Assembly: GCF_014851865.1 (NCBI RefSeq)
Contig: NZ_JACVAM010000002.1
Span: forward strand, 310,001-374,000
Origin: Pseudomonas sp. PDM16
GTDB lineage: Bacteria; Pseudomonadota; Gammaproteobacteria; Pseudomonadales; Pseudomonadaceae
Direction of reading: 5' to 3'
DNA: 64,000 nucleotides
In this document: piece by piece, positions 1 through 9,475 of the stretch
How the letters are laid out: every line of letters starts with the position of its first letter
Numbering within the stretch: position 1 is the stretch's first letter
Notes under the pieces: generated by a model
The model's database searches: none
Told to the model about the DNA's origin: nothing
Seen by the model: only the letters and a program-made list of their open reading frames with translations
Translations under genes and position numbers: made by a program

Positions 1-150
1 GCTCTGGCTGTCGGCGGTCAGCAGCAGGGTGAAGCGCTTGGCGGCGCTGGCGGCCTCGGCCACAGCCAGGCTCAGCGCGGCCCCGGGCAGGTTGCCCCAG
101 TGCTGTTTGCCGGCGGCGCCCGGCAGTTTCGGCAGTTGCAATACGGACAC
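1..150 (-). CDS. mfd: Transcription-repair coupling factor Mfd, N-terminal fragment
   Basis: Only the first 50 codons are present; the gene runs off the left edge. Reading leftward from a GTG at 150-148, the peptide begins VSVLQLPKLP and continues with GKQHWGNLPGAALSLA, which I recognise as the start of pseudomonad Mfd. Mfd is a DNA translocase that removes RNA polymerase stalled at lesions and recruits UvrA. The frame stays open upstream to an ATG at 255, but family similarity begins at the GTG, so the shorter start is preferred. The gene is divergent from the GAPDH gene, as in P. aeruginosa. Identification rests on about 45 residues. Confidence 0.8.
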   Translation of the reverse strand, partial: MSVLQLPKLPGAAGKQHWGNLPGAALSLAVAEAASAAKRFTLLLTADSQS

Positions 151-300
151 GGGTGTCGCGGCCCCAGGCGAAATGAAGGGGCCAATTGTAACGAGGGGGA
201 CATTCACTGTCAGTGGCGACAGGCGCACATTGCTCAGTACCGCAGGCACCGTCATAATGTAGCCCCTTTTTTCAGCCCCTACATGTGGAAGGTATTGCTC

Positions 301-1749
301 GTGACTCAGAAGCCCGACCAGTGTCTCGGTGAGTGGATTGACCGTGAAGCCCTCGCGGAAGCGATGATTCCGCTGATCGGCCAGCTCTACCGCAACAACA
401 ACGTCGTGACCTCGATCTACGGCCGTGGCCTGATCAACCGTTCGGTGATCGATATCCTCAAGGCCCACCGTTTCGCCCGTCACCGCCTGGATGGCGAGAG
501 CGAGCTGTCCGTTCATGACACCTTCCCCATCCTCAAGACCATGAGCGAGCTCAAGCTGGGCGCCGCTTCCGTGGACTTGGGCAAGATGGTTGCCAAGTTC
601 AAGACCGAGGGTAACGGCCGCAGCCTCGAGCAGTTCACCAAGGACGAGCTGGCCGACGTGGCTGGCAAGCAGAATGGTGCGGGCCGTGAAGGCACCGACG
701 TCGTCCTGTACGGCTTCGGCCGCATCGGCCGCCTGCTGGCGCGAATCCTGATCGAGAAGACCGGTGGTGGCGACGGCCTGCGCCTGCGCGCCATCGTTGT
801 CCGCAAGGGCGCCAGCAACGACCTGGTCAAGCGCGCGAGCCTGCTGCGTCGTGACTCCGTGCATGGCCCGTTCGACGGCACCATCACCATCGATGAAGAA
901 AACAACACCCTGACTGCCAACGGCAACCTGATCCAGGTGATCTACGCCAAGGACCCGAAGGAAGTCGACTACACCCAGTACGGCATCAAGAATGCCCTGC
1001 TGGTCGACAACACCGGCGTCTGGCGTGATGCCGAGGGCCTGGGCCAACACCTGGCCTGCCCAGGTGTCGACCGCGTAGTCCTGACCGCTCCGGGCAAAGG
1101 CGCGCTGAAGAATATCGTGCATGGCATCAACCATGGCGACATCACCGCCGATGACAAGATCATCTCCGCTGCTTCCTGCACCACCAACGCCATCGTGCCG
1201 GTGCTGAAGGCCGTGAACGACCAGTACGGCATCGTCAACGGCCACGTCGAAACCGTTCACTCGTACACCAACGACCAGAACCTGATCGACAACTTCCACA
1301 AGGGCAGCCGTCGTGGCCGTAGCGCCGCGCTGAACATGGTGATCACCGAGACCGGTGCTGCCACTGCCGCTGCCAAGGCCCTGCCGGTGCTGAAAGGCAA
1401 GCTGACCGGCAACGCCATTCGCGTACCGACGCCGAACGTGTCGATGGCCATCCTCAACCTCAACCTTGAGAAAGCCACCACCCGCGAAGAGATCAACGAG
1501 TACCTGCGCCAGATGGCCATGCATTCGGACCTGCAGAAGCAGATCGACTTCGTCAACTCGCAGGAAGTGGTGTCCACCGACTTCGTCGGCTCGCGCCACG
1601 CTGGTGTGGTCGATGCCGAGGCCACCATCGCCAACGACAACCGCGTCGTGCTGTACGTGTGGTACGACAACGAGTTTGGCTACAGCTGCCAGGTGGTTCG
1701 CGTGATGGAAGACATGGCAGGGGTCAACCCGCCGGCCTTCCCGCGCTAA
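301..1749 (+). CDS. gapB: Glyceraldehyde-3-phosphate dehydrogenase, long form (GapB type)
   Basis: This cytosolic enzyme interconverts glyceraldehyde 3-phosphate and 1,3-bisphosphoglycerate using a nicotinamide cofactor. The protein has about 482 residues, longer than the usual 330, because of an extra N-terminal segment of about 130 residues seen in pseudomonad GapB-type enzymes. The Rossmann motif YGFGRIGR starts near residue 137, and the catalytic cysteine lies in SCTTN (about C293). I chose the GTG at 301 because GGAAGG lies 8 bases upstream. An in-frame ATG at 283 (beginning MWKV) has no ribosome site but is used in some annotations. A strong terminator follows. The gene is monocistronic and divergent from mfd. 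Confidence 0.95.
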   Translation: MTQKPDQCLGEWIDREALAEAMIPLIGQLYRNNNVVTSIYGRGLINRSVIDILKAHRFARHRLDGESELSVHDTFPILKTMSELKLGAASVDLGKMVAKFKTEGNGRSLEQFTKDELADVAGKQNGAGREGTDVVLYGFGRIGRLLARILIEKTGGGDGLRLRAIVVRKGASNDLVKRASLLRRDSVHGPFDGTITIDEENNTLTANGNLIQVIYAKDPKEVDYTQYGIKNALLVDNTGVWRDAEGLGQHLACPGVDRVVLTAPGKGALKNIVHGINHGDITADDKIISAASCTTNAIVPVLKAVNDQYGIVNGHVETVHSYTNDQNLIDNFHKGSRRGRSAALNMVITETGAATAAAKALPVLKGKLTGNAIRVPTPNVSMAILNLNLEKATTREEINEYLRQMAMHSDLQKQIDFVNSQEVVSTDFVGSRHAGVVDAEATIANDNRVVLYVWYDNEFGYSCQVVRVMEDMAGVNPPAFPR

Positions 1750-1765
1750 GCGCAGGGCACCAGAC

Positions 1766-1791
1766 AAAACGGGAGCTTCGGCTCCCGTTTT
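1766..1791 (+). terminator. Rho-independent terminator after gapB
   Basis: A perfect 11-bp stem AAAACGGGAGC / GCTCCCGTTTT closes a TTCG tetraloop and runs into a T tract. It lies 17 bases after the GAPDH stop codon and separates that gene from apbE. Confidence 0.9.
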
Positions 1792-1837
1792 CGTATTCTG
1801 TGCCTGGGGTTGCGCCTGATTTCGATGGAGTTCTTTT

Positions 1838-2854
1838 GTGGCTAGATTCTTTGCTCTGCTCGTTGTCGTGTTGTTGTCTGGTTGCGCTGATGCGCTGCAG
1901 GAGTTCGGCGGGCCGACCATGGGCAGCCATTACTCGGTGAAGTATGTTCAGGCTGAGGGCGTGCCGTCGCAGGACCATCTGCAGGGTGAGGTGGAGCGGA
2001 TGCTGGCAGAGATCGACCGACAGATGTCGACCTGGCGTGCGGATTCCGATCTTTCGCGCTTCAACCGTCTGCCGGTCGGCGCCTGCATGGTCATGCCCGA
2101 GCCGGTACTGGAGTTGGTGCGTTTTGGCGATCAGCTATCCGTCAGCAGCGGGGGGGCTTTCGATCTCACTGTGCAGCCATTGATGGAGCTTTGGGGGTTT
2201 GGTGCCCAGTCACGCGGCCATCGTCTTCCGGCGGATGAAGAAATTGCCGCGGTGCTGCCTTCAATCGGTCAGCGTCATCTGCGTGTCGATGGTGAGCGGT
2301 TGTGCAAGGACGCTTTCGTGCGGCTCGACCTGGATGCCATTGCCGCCGGAGCTGCGGTGGACCGCATCGCTGCACACCTGGTTGGGCTGGGCGTGCGTAG
2401 CTTCCTGCTGGAGATTACCGGCGAGTTGAAGGCAGTGGGGCGCAAGCCTGACGGCTCGCCCTGGATCATTGCCATAGAAGCACCGCGCACCGACCGCATC
2501 GAGGAGCAGCGACGCCTGGAGCTGGATGGTCTCGGTCTGTCTACCTCGGGCGACTACCGCAATTACTTCGAGGTTGGCGGCAAGCGCTATTCGCACACCT
2601 TTGATCCGCGCACCGGTCGGCCGGTAGAGCATGACCTGGCCTCGGTCAGCGTGGTGGATGCGTCGGTGCTGCGCGCCGACGGGCTGTCGACCACACTGAT
2701 GGTGCTGGGGCCGGAGCAGGGCATGGCCTACGCCGAGCGCGAGGGCATTGCGGCTCTGTTCATTCGGCGGGCGGATCGGGGCTTCAGCGTGAGCGCAAGC
2801 AGTGCCTTTGTGCGGCGTTTCGGTGATCCCCAGGCCGGCATAGTGGGTATGTAG
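1838..2854 (+). CDS. apbE: FAD:protein FMN transferase, ApbE family lipoprotein
   Basis: ApbE proteins are periplasmic, membrane-anchored enzymes that attach FMN from FAD to Thr/Ser in partners such as NqrB, NqrC, RnfD and RnfG. The 338-residue product starts with a lipoprotein signal ending in the lipobox LSGC (Cys16). The C-terminal region carries family signatures: HTFDPRTGRPV near residue 255 and ADGLSTT near 281. The central motif reads AIAAGAAVD (about 167-175), where many homologues have a lysine (AIAKG), and the later GGE is TGE, so the active site may be unusual. The start is a GTG. In P. aeruginosa this gene follows the nqr operon; here no nqr gene is adjacent. The family call is firm; activity is inferred. 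Confidence 0.88.
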   Translation: MARFFALLVVVLLSGCADALQEFGGPTMGSHYSVKYVQAEGVPSQDHLQGEVERMLAEIDRQMSTWRADSDLSRFNRLPVGACMVMPEPVLELVRFGDQLSVSSGGAFDLTVQPLMELWGFGAQSRGHRLPADEEIAAVLPSIGQRHLRVDGERLCKDAFVRLDLDAIAAGAAVDRIAAHLVGLGVRSFLLEITGELKAVGRKPDGSPWIIAIEAPRTDRIEEQRRLELDGLGLSTSGDYRNYFEVGGKRYSHTFDPRTGRPVEHDLASVSVVDASVLRADGLSTTLMVLGPEQGMAYAEREGIAALFIRRADRGFSVSASSAFVRRFGDPQAGIVGM

Positions 2855-3017
2855 TGGAGGGAAAGCTCGCCTACGACGCGACCAAGCGCTAATGTGCCCG
2901 GCAAAATTGCACGGCTAAGCTGTGTAGACGGTTTCGAGAGCCGCGGCCATGGGGGCGCGGCCGATCCGGGCCTTGCCGATCTGTTTCGAGGGGCCCGGTG
3001 CGCGATGAGGAGTAAGC

Positions 3018-4412
3018 ATGGCGGTCTACAACTACGACGTGGTGGTGCTGGGTTCTGGTCCTGCGGGCGAGGGTGCTGCGATGAACGCAGCCAAGGCCGG
3101 GCGCAAGGTGGCGGTGGTCGACAACCGACCACTGGTGGGCGGTAACTGCACTCACCTCGGCACCATCCCGTCCAAGGCACTGCGTCACTCGGTGCGGCAG
3201 ATCATGCAGTACAACACCAATCCGCTGTTCCGCCAGATCGGCGAGCCGCGCTGGTTCTCCTTCCCTGACGTGCTGAAGAGTGCCGAGCGGGTGATTTCCA
3301 AGCAGGTCTCTTCGCGCACCGGCTACTACGCGCGCAACCGCATCGACGTGTTCTTCGGTACCGCCAGTTTCTCCGATGAGCAGACTGTAGAGGTGGTGTG
3401 TGCCAGCGGTGTGGTCGAGAAGCTGGTGGCCAAGCAGATCGTCATCGCCACGGGCTCGCGTCCCTATCGCCCGGCAGATGTGGACTTCCATCACCCGCGT
3501 ATCTACGACAGCGACACCATCCTCAGCCTGACTCATACACCACGCCGGATCATCATCTACGGAGCCGGGGTGATCGGCTCCGAGTACGCTTCGATCTTCA
3601 GTGGCCTGGGCGTGCTGGTCGACCTGATCGACAATCGCGACCAGTTGCTCAGCTTCCTCGATGACGAGATATCCGACGCACTGAGTTATCACCTGCGCAC
3701 TAACAACGTGCTGATTCGCCACAACGAAGAATACGAGCGTATCGAAGGCCTGGAGAACGGGGTGATTCTGCACCTCAAGTCGGGCAAGAAGATCAAGGCC
3801 GACTGCCTGCTGTGGTGCAACGGTCGTACTGGCAACACCGACAAGCTGGGCCTGGAGAACATAGGGATCAAGGTCAACAGTCGTGGCCAGATCGATGTCG
3901 ACCAGCAGTACCGTACCTCGGTGTCGAACATCTTCGCCGCCGGTGACGTGATCGGCTGGCCAAGCCTGGCCAGTGCGGCCTATGACCAAGGGCGCTCGGC
4001 TGCGGGCAGCGCAGTGGAGAACGACAGCTGGCGCTTCGTCGACGATGTGCCGACCGGCATCTACACCATTCCGGAGATCAGTTCGATCGGCAAGAACGAG
4101 AAGGAGCTGACCCAGGCCAAGATTCCCTACGAAGTGGGCAAGGCCTTCTTCAAGGGCATGGCGCGGGCGCAGATCTCCCATGAGCCGGTGGGTATGTTGA
4201 AGATCCTGTTCCACCGCGAGACTCTCGAGATTCTCGGCGTGCACTGCTTCGGGTACCAGGCCTCGGAGATCGTCCACATCGGCCAGGCGATCATGAACCA
4301 GAAGGGCGAAGCGAACAGCATCAAGTACTTCGTCAACACCACCTTCAACTATCCGACCATGGCCGAGGCCTACCGGGTGGCCGCGTTCGATGGTCTCAAC
4401 CGGCTTTTTTAA
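3018..4412 (+). CDS. sthA: Soluble pyridine nucleotide transhydrogenase
   Basis: This FAD flavoprotein transfers hydride between NADPH and NAD+, balancing the two cofactor pools in the cytoplasm. The 464-residue length is normal. An N-terminal FAD-binding [10 protein letters not shown] motif (about residues 12-21) is followed by a second Rossmann motif [14 protein letters not shown] near 180, and AAGDVIGWP near 312 contacts FAD. The disulfide-reductase pair is incomplete: Cys44 is kept but the second position is Thr49, which is characteristic of Sth and distinguishes it from lipoamide dehydrogenase. The ATG is preceded by GAGGAG. It follows apbE on the same strand and ends at a bidirectional terminator. 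Confidence 0.96.
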   Translation: MAVYNYDVVVLGSGPAGEGAAMNAAKAGRKVAVVDNRPLVGGNCTHLGTIPSKALRHSVRQIMQYNTNPLFRQIGEPRWFSFPDVLKSAERVISKQVSSRTGYYARNRIDVFFGTASFSDEQTVEVVCASGVVEKLVAKQIVIATGSRPYRPADVDFHHPRIYDSDTILSLTHTPRRIIIYGAGVIGSEYASIFSGLGVLVDLIDNRDQLLSFLDDEISDALSYHLRTNNVLIRHNEEYERIEGLENGVILHLKSGKKIKADCLLWCNGRTGNTDKLGLENIGIKVNSRGQIDVDQQYRTSVSNIFAAGDVIGWPSLASAAYDQGRSAAGSAVENDSWRFVDDVPTGIYTIPEISSIGKNEKELTQAKIPYEVGKAFFKGMARAQISHEPVGMLKILFHRETLEILGVHCFGYQASEIVHIGQAIMNQKGEANSIKYFVNTTFNYPTMAEAYRVAAFDGLNRLF

Positions 4413-4517
4413 GTGGCTCCGACCGGTGGCCTGAGCCGGTCGGGGGGGATCCCCTCTGCGACTCCCGCACCTGGCGCTGGCCTAATCGGGAGAGCTTCTG
4501 ACCAGGCGCGACGCAAT

Positions 4518-4545
4518 AAAAAACCGGCCCTCAGGCCGGTTTTTT
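4518..4545. terminator. Bidirectional terminator between sthA and the phosphodiesterase gene
   Basis: A 12-bp perfect stem, AAAAAACCGGCC / GGCCGGTTTTTT, surrounds a CTCA loop. The A and T tracts make it functional in both directions, which suits the convergent genes on either side. Confidence 0.9.
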
Positions 4546-4561
4546 GTGGCTGCGATTTGCC

Positions 4562-5281
4562 TCAGCGCATGAGCGTGGAAACGGCCAGGCCAGGGAAGTC
4601 TGTGATGATGCTGTTCACGCCGAAGTCGGCCAGACGGCGCATCAGGGCTGGTTCGTTGACCGTCCACACCGATACGTGCAAGCCAGCCTTCTGTGCCTTG
4701 AGCATCCGCTCCGGGGTGCACAAGGTCCAGTTCAGGGCGAGCATCGAGCACTCGTGATGGGCGGCGACCTTGAGCGGGTCGAGCCAGTTGTACTCGGCGA
4801 CCAGGCCACGCGACAGCTCCGGCGTTAGCCGGCGCAGGGCTCGCAGCACCTCGCGCGAGCTGCTGGTGACGGTGACCTTGTCCTTGATGCCGAAGCGCTC
4901 GGCCAGTGCATGGATGGCCAGCACGGTGCGGGCGGCGCGCACTCGCGAGGCGCTTTTGACTTCCAGCTGCCAATGCTCGAAGGGGCACTGCTCGAACAGG
5001 GTTTCCAATTTCGGGATGGGGCAGGGCGTCTTCCAGCCGGGGCCGCCCAGGCGGGCATCGAGGGTCACCAGTTCGGCAGCCTCGTGTTCGACCACCTTGC
5101 CGCGGCGGCCTGTGGTGCGCTTGAGGGTCGGGTCGTGGATCACCATCAGCTCGCCGTCGCGCGACAGGTGCAGGTCCAGCTCACAGCGGGTGACGCCGCG
5201 TTCGAGGCACTGCTGGAAGCTGGTGAGGGTGTTTTCCGGTGCTTCGCCCTTGGCGCCGCGGTGGCCGTAGATGAGGGTCAC
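4562..5281 (-). CDS. Glycerophosphodiester phosphodiesterase family protein
   Basis: Members hydrolyse glycerophosphodiesters, from phospholipid turnover, to glycerol 3-phosphate and an alcohol. The 239-residue protein opens with YGHRGAKGEAPENT (catalytic HRG at 7-9 and the EN pair), followed by ELDLHLSRDG and HDPTLKRTT with the expected acidic and histidine ligands, and ends in the TIM-barrel TVNEP...GVNSIITDFP pattern. There is no signal peptide, so it is likely cytoplasmic (UgpQ/GlpQ2-like). The start is a GTG whose last bases overlap the stop of the upstream gene (GTGA), indicating translational coupling as the last gene of a three-gene operon. Confidence 0.88.
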   Translation of the reverse strand: MTLIYGHRGAKGEAPENTLTSFQQCLERGVTRCELDLHLSRDGELMVIHDPTLKRTTGRRGKVVEHEAAELVTLDARLGGPGWKTPCPIPKLETLFEQCPFEHWQLEVKSASRVRAARTVLAIHALAERFGIKDKVTVTSSSREVLRALRRLTPELSRGLVAEYNWLDPLKVAAHHECSMLALNWTLCTPERMLKAQKAGLHVSVWTVNEPALMRRLADFGVNSIITDFPGLAVSTLMR

Positions 5282-5577
5282 TGTTGCTCCTTGGCGGGAT
5301 AGAGGGGCTGATGATGAAGCACGCTATTGACCACGTGGTCGTATTCGAAATAGACGCTGAAGGTGCGATAGTCCCACCGAGTGATTGGAGGTTTGCCCAC
5401 GGCGGGATGTTCCTCGTCGGCCAGACCGAAGCGCTCCAGGACGGAGCCTTTCGACTCGCCAAGCCTGGGCAGTCCTGCAACGGACTCGCCTTGTTGGCCG
5501 ACGGGGATCTCGATGGTCTCCGCCAGGGCAGGCAGGGATAACAGCAAGGTGCACAGCAGGGTGAGCGCCGGTCTCAT
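5278..5577 (-). CDS. Small periplasmic protein of unknown function
   Basis: The 99-residue product has a Sec signal peptide (MRPALTLLCTLLLSLPALAE, cut near residue 20). The mature part contains SVAGLPRLGESKGSVLERFG and RWDYRTFSVYFEYDHVVNSVLHH, a pattern reminiscent of small SmpA/OmlA-like or lipoprotein-associated domains, but I do not recognise a characterised family. It sits between the PilZ gene and the phosphodiesterase, overlapping both by 4 bases (ATGA and GTGA), so the three are almost certainly co-translated. Homologues sit at this place in other pseudomonads. Function is unknown. Confidence 0.8.
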   Translation of the reverse strand: MRPALTLLCTLLLSLPALAETIEIPVGQQGESVAGLPRLGESKGSVLERFGLADEEHPAVGKPPITRWDYRTFSVYFEYDHVVNSVLHHQPLYPAKEQQ

Positions 5578-6149
5578 CGTTGTTGCTCCTTGGCCAGGCG
5601 CCGCTCCAGGGCCTGTTTCTGCAGAATGTGGCGAGCCAACAGCTGGCGCTGGGCGTCGGTCAGTGCCTCGAACTCGGTACCGACCTCGAACTGGCCGTCG
5701 GCCCGTTCCTGGCAATGCACGACCTGGGCGCGCAGCAGCAGGCCCAGGGCCTGGGGCATTAACACCATCTTGATCGCCAGGTGACTACCAGCGGGTACCG
5801 CCTTGCCGTGGTTGAAACTGATGCCGCCTTCGGAGATTGACACCCGGCGCGGCGCGCCGATATCGCGCAGCAGGCTCTGCGCCACGGCCTGGCCGAGCAG
5901 GTCGATGCGCTTGTTCATTACCTTGAGGTAGTTGGCCAGGGTGCGGTCGCGCTCGCTGATGTGGCGCAGCAGGTGCTGCGATTCGAAGTCCAGCAGGTGC
6001 ATGTCGCTGAGCAGGTTGAACAGCGGGGAGTTGTCGTGCAGCGGCTCACTGGCGTGCGCTTCGGCTCCGGAGAGCAGGCTGAAATCCAGTGCGATCGTAT
6101 CCTCGATACGATAGTATTCGCGGCGATCATCGACGTCTTGATTCGACAT
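5574..6149 (-). CDS. PilZ domain protein, probable cyclic-di-GMP receptor
   Basis: The 191-residue cytoplasmic protein starts MSNQDVDDRREYYRIED. The DRREYYRI segment matches the RxxxR half of the PilZ cyclic-di-GMP site, and VSISEGGISF (about residues 105-114) matches the second half (D/N-x-S-x-x-G). A helical stretch between them (LLSDMHLLDFESQHLLRHI) separates the two motifs more widely than in minimal PilZ proteins. It corresponds by position to PA2989, a catalogued PilZ protein of P. aeruginosa. The open frame extends further upstream to 6245, but the ATG at 6149 begins the conserved part. It is first in the operon and divergent from lolC. Confidence 0.85.
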   Translation of the reverse strand: MSNQDVDDRREYYRIEDTIALDFSLLSGAEAHASEPLHDNSPLFNLLSDMHLLDFESQHLLRHISERDRTLANYLKVMNKRIDLLGQAVAQSLLRDIGAPRRVSISEGGISFNHGKAVPAGSHLAIKMVLMPQALGLLLRAQVVHCQERADGQFEVGTEFEALTDAQRQLLARHILQKQALERRLAKEQQR

Positions 6150-6247
6150 GGCGAACCCATGGCAGCAGTGGTGGTCTGAGTGTAAAGCCGCGCGCCAAGC
6201 CCCGCCACAAGGACGTTTCTCTCTTTCCGCCAGCGAATCTCTCACTC

Positions 6248-7504
6248 ATGTTCAGACCCCTGCCGTTCTTCATCGGCTTGCGTTACACGCGGGCCCGACG
6301 CCGCAGCCTGTTTGTCTCCTTCATCTCCCTCACCTCCATCATCGGTCTGGCTCTCGGTGTGCTGGTGATGATCGTCGTGCTGTCGGTCATGAACGGTTTT
6401 GACCGCGAAATGCGCGATCGCGTTCTGGGCATGGTGCCTCATGCCACCCTCGACAGTTCTACACCGATCAAGGATTGGCGCACCATTGGTGAGGGGCTGC
6501 TGCGCCACCCGCAAGTGGCGGCCATCGCGCCTTTCACTCAGATGCAGGGTTTGCTGACCAATAACGGCCAGGTGCAGAAGGTGCTAGTCAACGCCATTGA
6601 CCCTCTCGAAGAAGATAAGGTGTCGATCATCGGCGACTACTTCCTCAAGGATCAGGGTTCGCTCGATTCGCTGAAAGCCGGTGGCTTCGGCATCGTCATC
6701 GGCGACCTGGCGGCGAAGAAGCTTGGCTTGGCCATCGGCGACAAGGTCACCTTCGTCGCTCCCGAAGTCTCTGTGACTCCGGCCGGCATGTTCCCGCGCA
6801 TGAAGCGCTTCACGGTGGTCGGCATCTTCCATGTTGGCGCCGGCGAAATCGACGGCCATGTGGTGATGACCCATGTGCAGGACGCCGGCCGCCTGCTGCG
6901 CCTCAAGCCAGGCGAGGTGCAGGGCATTCGCCTGAAATTGCATGACCTGTTCCAGGCACCCCAGGTGGCCTGGGAGCTGGCTACGCTGCTGCGCGAGCAG
7001 GACTTCTATGCCCGCGACTGGACCCGTACCCACGGCAACTTGTACCAGGCCATCCGCATGGAGAAGACCATGATCGGCCTGCTGCTGTTGCTGATCGTCG
7101 CGGTCGCTGCCTTCAACATCATTTCCACTCTGGTGATGGTGGTGACCGACAAGAAGTCCGACATTGCCATCCTGCGTACCCTCGGCGCCACGCCGCGGCA
7201 GATCATGCTGACTTTCATGGTCCAGGGCTCTGTGATCGGCATCGTCGGCACTCTGGTCGGCGGTGTACTCGGCGTGCTCGCTGCGGTCAACGTCAGTGCG
7301 GCGATCAAGGGGCTGGAGAACCTGCTGGGCATCCAGTTCCTCAATGCCGAGGTGTATTTCATCGACTACCTACCGTCGCAGGTACAGGGCACGGATGTGG
7401 CGATGGTCTGCGGCGCCGCCCTGGTCCTGAGTTTCCTTGCCACCCTTTACCCGGCCTGGCGTGCGGCGCGCACCCAGCCAGCGGAGGCTTTGCGTTATGA
7501 GTGA
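6248..7504 (+). CDS. lolC: Lipoprotein-releasing ABC transporter permease LolC
   Basis: One of two permeases of the LolCDE complex, which extracts outer-membrane lipoproteins from the inner membrane and hands them to LolA. The 418-residue protein has an N-terminal membrane helix (about 25-47), a large periplasmic domain, and three C-terminal helices (about 274-298, 313-342, 382-405), the MacB/FtsX topology. Short motifs such as [24 protein letters not shown] and [14 protein letters not shown] are shared with the paralogue encoded at 8180. It overlaps lolD by 8 bases. The ATG has only a weak ribosome site. Which of the paired permeases is named LolC or LolE is by position only. Confidence 0.93.
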   Translation: MFRPLPFFIGLRYTRARRRSLFVSFISLTSIIGLALGVLVMIVVLSVMNGFDREMRDRVLGMVPHATLDSSTPIKDWRTIGEGLLRHPQVAAIAPFTQMQGLLTNNGQVQKVLVNAIDPLEEDKVSIIGDYFLKDQGSLDSLKAGGFGIVIGDLAAKKLGLAIGDKVTFVAPEVSVTPAGMFPRMKRFTVVGIFHVGAGEIDGHVVMTHVQDAGRLLRLKPGEVQGIRLKLHDLFQAPQVAWELATLLREQDFYARDWTRTHGNLYQAIRMEKTMIGLLLLLIVAVAAFNIISTLVMVVTDKKSDIAILRTLGATPRQIMLTFMVQGSVIGIVGTLVGGVLGVLAAVNVSAAIKGLENLLGIQFLNAEVYFIDYLPSQVQGTDVAMVCGAALVLSFLATLYPAWRAARTQPAEALRYE

Positions 7505-8180
7505 CAAGTCCGTTCTGAGTTGCCGCAACCTAGGCAAGAGCTACGAGGAAGGCCCGCAGACAGTCGAGGTGCTGGCCAACGTCGAGCTGGAGCTGCTGCC
7601 CGGCGAGCGCGTGGCCATCGTCGGCTCCTCCGGCTCGGGCAAGAGCACCTTGCTGAACATGCTCGGCGGCCTGGACACGCCGAGCAAGGGCAGCGTCTGG
7701 CTGGCCGGCGAGGAGCTCTCGGCGCTCAATGAAAAGGCCCGCGGCCTGCTGCGCAACCGCGCGCTGGGCTTTGTCTACCAGTTCCACCACCTGCTGCCCG
7801 AATTCACCGCGCTGGAAAACGTGTGCATGCCGCTGCTGATCGGCAAGACGCCGATCCCGGAAGCGCGCCAGCGTGCTACCAAGCTGCTGGAGCGGGTCGG
7901 TCTCGGTCATCGTTTGTCGCACAAGCCTGCCGAGCTGTCCGGCGGCGAACGCCAGCGCGTGGCCATTGCCCGCGCCCTGGTCAACCAGCCGGCGCTGGTG
8001 CTGCTCGACGAGCCCACCGGCAACCTCGACCAGCACACCGCCCAAGGTATTCAGGAGTTGATGCATGAGCTCAGCCGTGACTCGCGCACGGCCTTCCTGG
8101 TGGTGACCCACGACACGCAACTGGCCGGCCAGATGGACCGCGTGCTGCGCCTGGAAGATGGCAAGCTGGTGGCTGCCTGA
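7497..8180 (+). CDS. lolD: Lipoprotein-releasing ABC transporter ATPase LolD
   Basis: The ATPase that powers LolCDE. The 227-residue protein has Walker [10 protein letters not shown] (about 43-51), a Q-loop in [10 protein letters not shown], signature LSGGERQR (about 146-153), Walker [12 protein letters not shown] (about 165-175) and the switch histidine in VVTHD. The start ATG lies within the last codons of lolC (8-base overlap), and its TGA shares one base with the ATG of lolE (TGATG), so all three subunits are translated in series. Length is standard for LolD. Confidence 0.96.
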   Translation: MSDKSVLSCRNLGKSYEEGPQTVEVLANVELELLPGERVAIVGSSGSGKSTLLNMLGGLDTPSKGSVWLAGEELSALNEKARGLLRNRALGFVYQFHHLLPEFTALENVCMPLLIGKTPIPEARQRATKLLERVGLGHRLSHKPAELSGGERQRVAIARALVNQPALVLLDEPTGNLDQHTAQGIQELMHELSRDSRTAFLVVTHDTQLAGQMDRVLRLEDGKLVAA

Positions 8181-9424
8181 TGTTCCGCCCGCTCTCGCTC
8201 TTCGTCGGCGCCCGTTACACCCGGGCCAAGCGGCGCAACCACTACATCTCGTTCATCTCGCTGACCTCGATGATCGGCCTGGCGCTGGGCGTGCTGGCGA
8301 TGATCGTGGTGCTGTCGGTGATGAACGGTTTCCAGAAGGAAATGAGCTCGCGCATCCTCGGCATGGTGCCGCACGCCACCCTGTCCGCCGAGCAGCCGCT
8401 GGACGACTGGCAGGCGGTGGCCGCGGCCGCCATGAAGCACAAGCAGGTGACCGGTGCTGCTCCCTTCGCCGAGCTGGAAGGCATGTTCTCCTACAAGGGC
8501 ACCATGCAGCCGATCCAGATCAACGGTATCGATCCGGCCGAAGAGCAGAAGGTCTCGATCATCGGCCGGCACATGGTCCAGGGTCGTCTGGAAGACTTGA
8601 AACCGGGTGAGTTCGGTGTAGTGATTGGCGAGATCAGCGCGCGGCGTTTCCGCCTCAACGTTGGTGACAAGCTGACCCTGATCGTGCCGGAGCTGAGCAA
8701 CGCCGCTGGCGGCATCACCCCTCGTATGTTGCGTCTGTCCGTGGTCGGCGTGTTCAAGGTCGGTGCCGAACTGGATGGCAGCCTGGCGCTGATCAACATC
8801 GCCGACGCCTCCAGCCTCCAGCGCATGCAGGGCGGCCAGGTGCAGAGCGTGCGCATAGCACTGAAGGATCTGTACCAGGCGCCGCAGGTGTCTGCCGCCA
8901 TCGCCAAGGAGCTGGGCACGGGCTACAAGTCGATCGACTGGACCCGCACCCAGGGTAGCCTGTTCAGCGCCATGCAGATGGAGAAGACCATGATCGGCCT
9001 GCTCCTGCTGCTGATCATCGCGGTGGCTGCCTTCAACATCATCGCCACGCTGATCATGGTGGTCGCCGACAAGCGCGCCGACATCGCCATCCTGCGCACC
9101 TTGGGCGCCACTCCGGGGCAAATCATGGCCACCTTTATGGTCCAGGGCACGGTGATCGGTTGTATCGGTACCCTGATCGGTGGCGTGCTGGGCGTGATCG
9201 TCGCGCTCAACGTCAGCAGCTGGGTGGCCTGGCTGGAGAAGGCCAGCGGTGCACATATTTTCAGCTCTGACGTGTACTTCATCAGCAGCCTGCCGTCCGA
9301 CCTGCGTGGCCTGGACGTGCTGCTGATCTGCGGTGCGGCGCTGAGTATGAGCTTCCTCGCCACGCTGTATCCGTCCTGGCGCGCATCGCGCACTCAGCCC
9401 GCTGAAGCCCTGCGCTACGAGTGA
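8180..9424 (+). CDS. lolE: Lipoprotein-releasing ABC transporter permease LolE
   Basis: Second permease of LolCDE, 414 residues, clearly paralogous to the protein at 6248: both begin MFRPL and share RYTRAKRR-type N termini, [14 protein letters not shown] and [14 protein letters not shown]. Topology is one N-terminal helix, a periplasmic domain of about 220 residues, and three C-terminal helices ending in [20 protein letters not shown]. It is last in the operon and followed by a terminator. As for lolC, the exact C/E assignment follows gene order. Confidence 0.93.
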   Translation: MFRPLSLFVGARYTRAKRRNHYISFISLTSMIGLALGVLAMIVVLSVMNGFQKEMSSRILGMVPHATLSAEQPLDDWQAVAAAAMKHKQVTGAAPFAELEGMFSYKGTMQPIQINGIDPAEEQKVSIIGRHMVQGRLEDLKPGEFGVVIGEISARRFRLNVGDKLTLIVPELSNAAGGITPRMLRLSVVGVFKVGAELDGSLALINIADASSLQRMQGGQVQSVRIALKDLYQAPQVSAAIAKELGTGYKSIDWTRTQGSLFSAMQMEKTMIGLLLLLIIAVAAFNIIATLIMVVADKRADIAILRTLGATPGQIMATFMVQGTVIGCIGTLIGGVLGVIVALNVSSWVAWLEKASGAHIFSSDVYFISSLPSDLRGLDVLLICGAALSMSFLATLYPSWRASRTQPAEALRYE

Positions 9425-9428
9425 AGAC

Positions 9429-9457
9429 AAAAACGCCGCGATCATCGTGGCGTTTTT
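9429..9457 (+). terminator. Terminator after the lol operon
   Basis: AAAAACGCC pairs with GGCGTTTTT, extended by a wobble pair and CGA/TCG around a TCA loop, and is followed by a T-rich tail. It lies between the convergent lolE and DUF2062 genes. Confidence 0.88.
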
Positions 9458-9475
9458 CTTTATCTACTCGGCGGC

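Noticed and set aside
283..300. ATG at 283 as the GAPDH start.
   Set aside because: It lacks a ribosome-binding site, while the GTG at 301 has GGAAGG 8 bases upstream; kept as an alternative.
3018..4412. Missing second cysteine of the CxxxxC redox pair in the transhydrogenase.
   Set aside because: Threonine at this position is the normal state for soluble transhydrogenases, not a defect.
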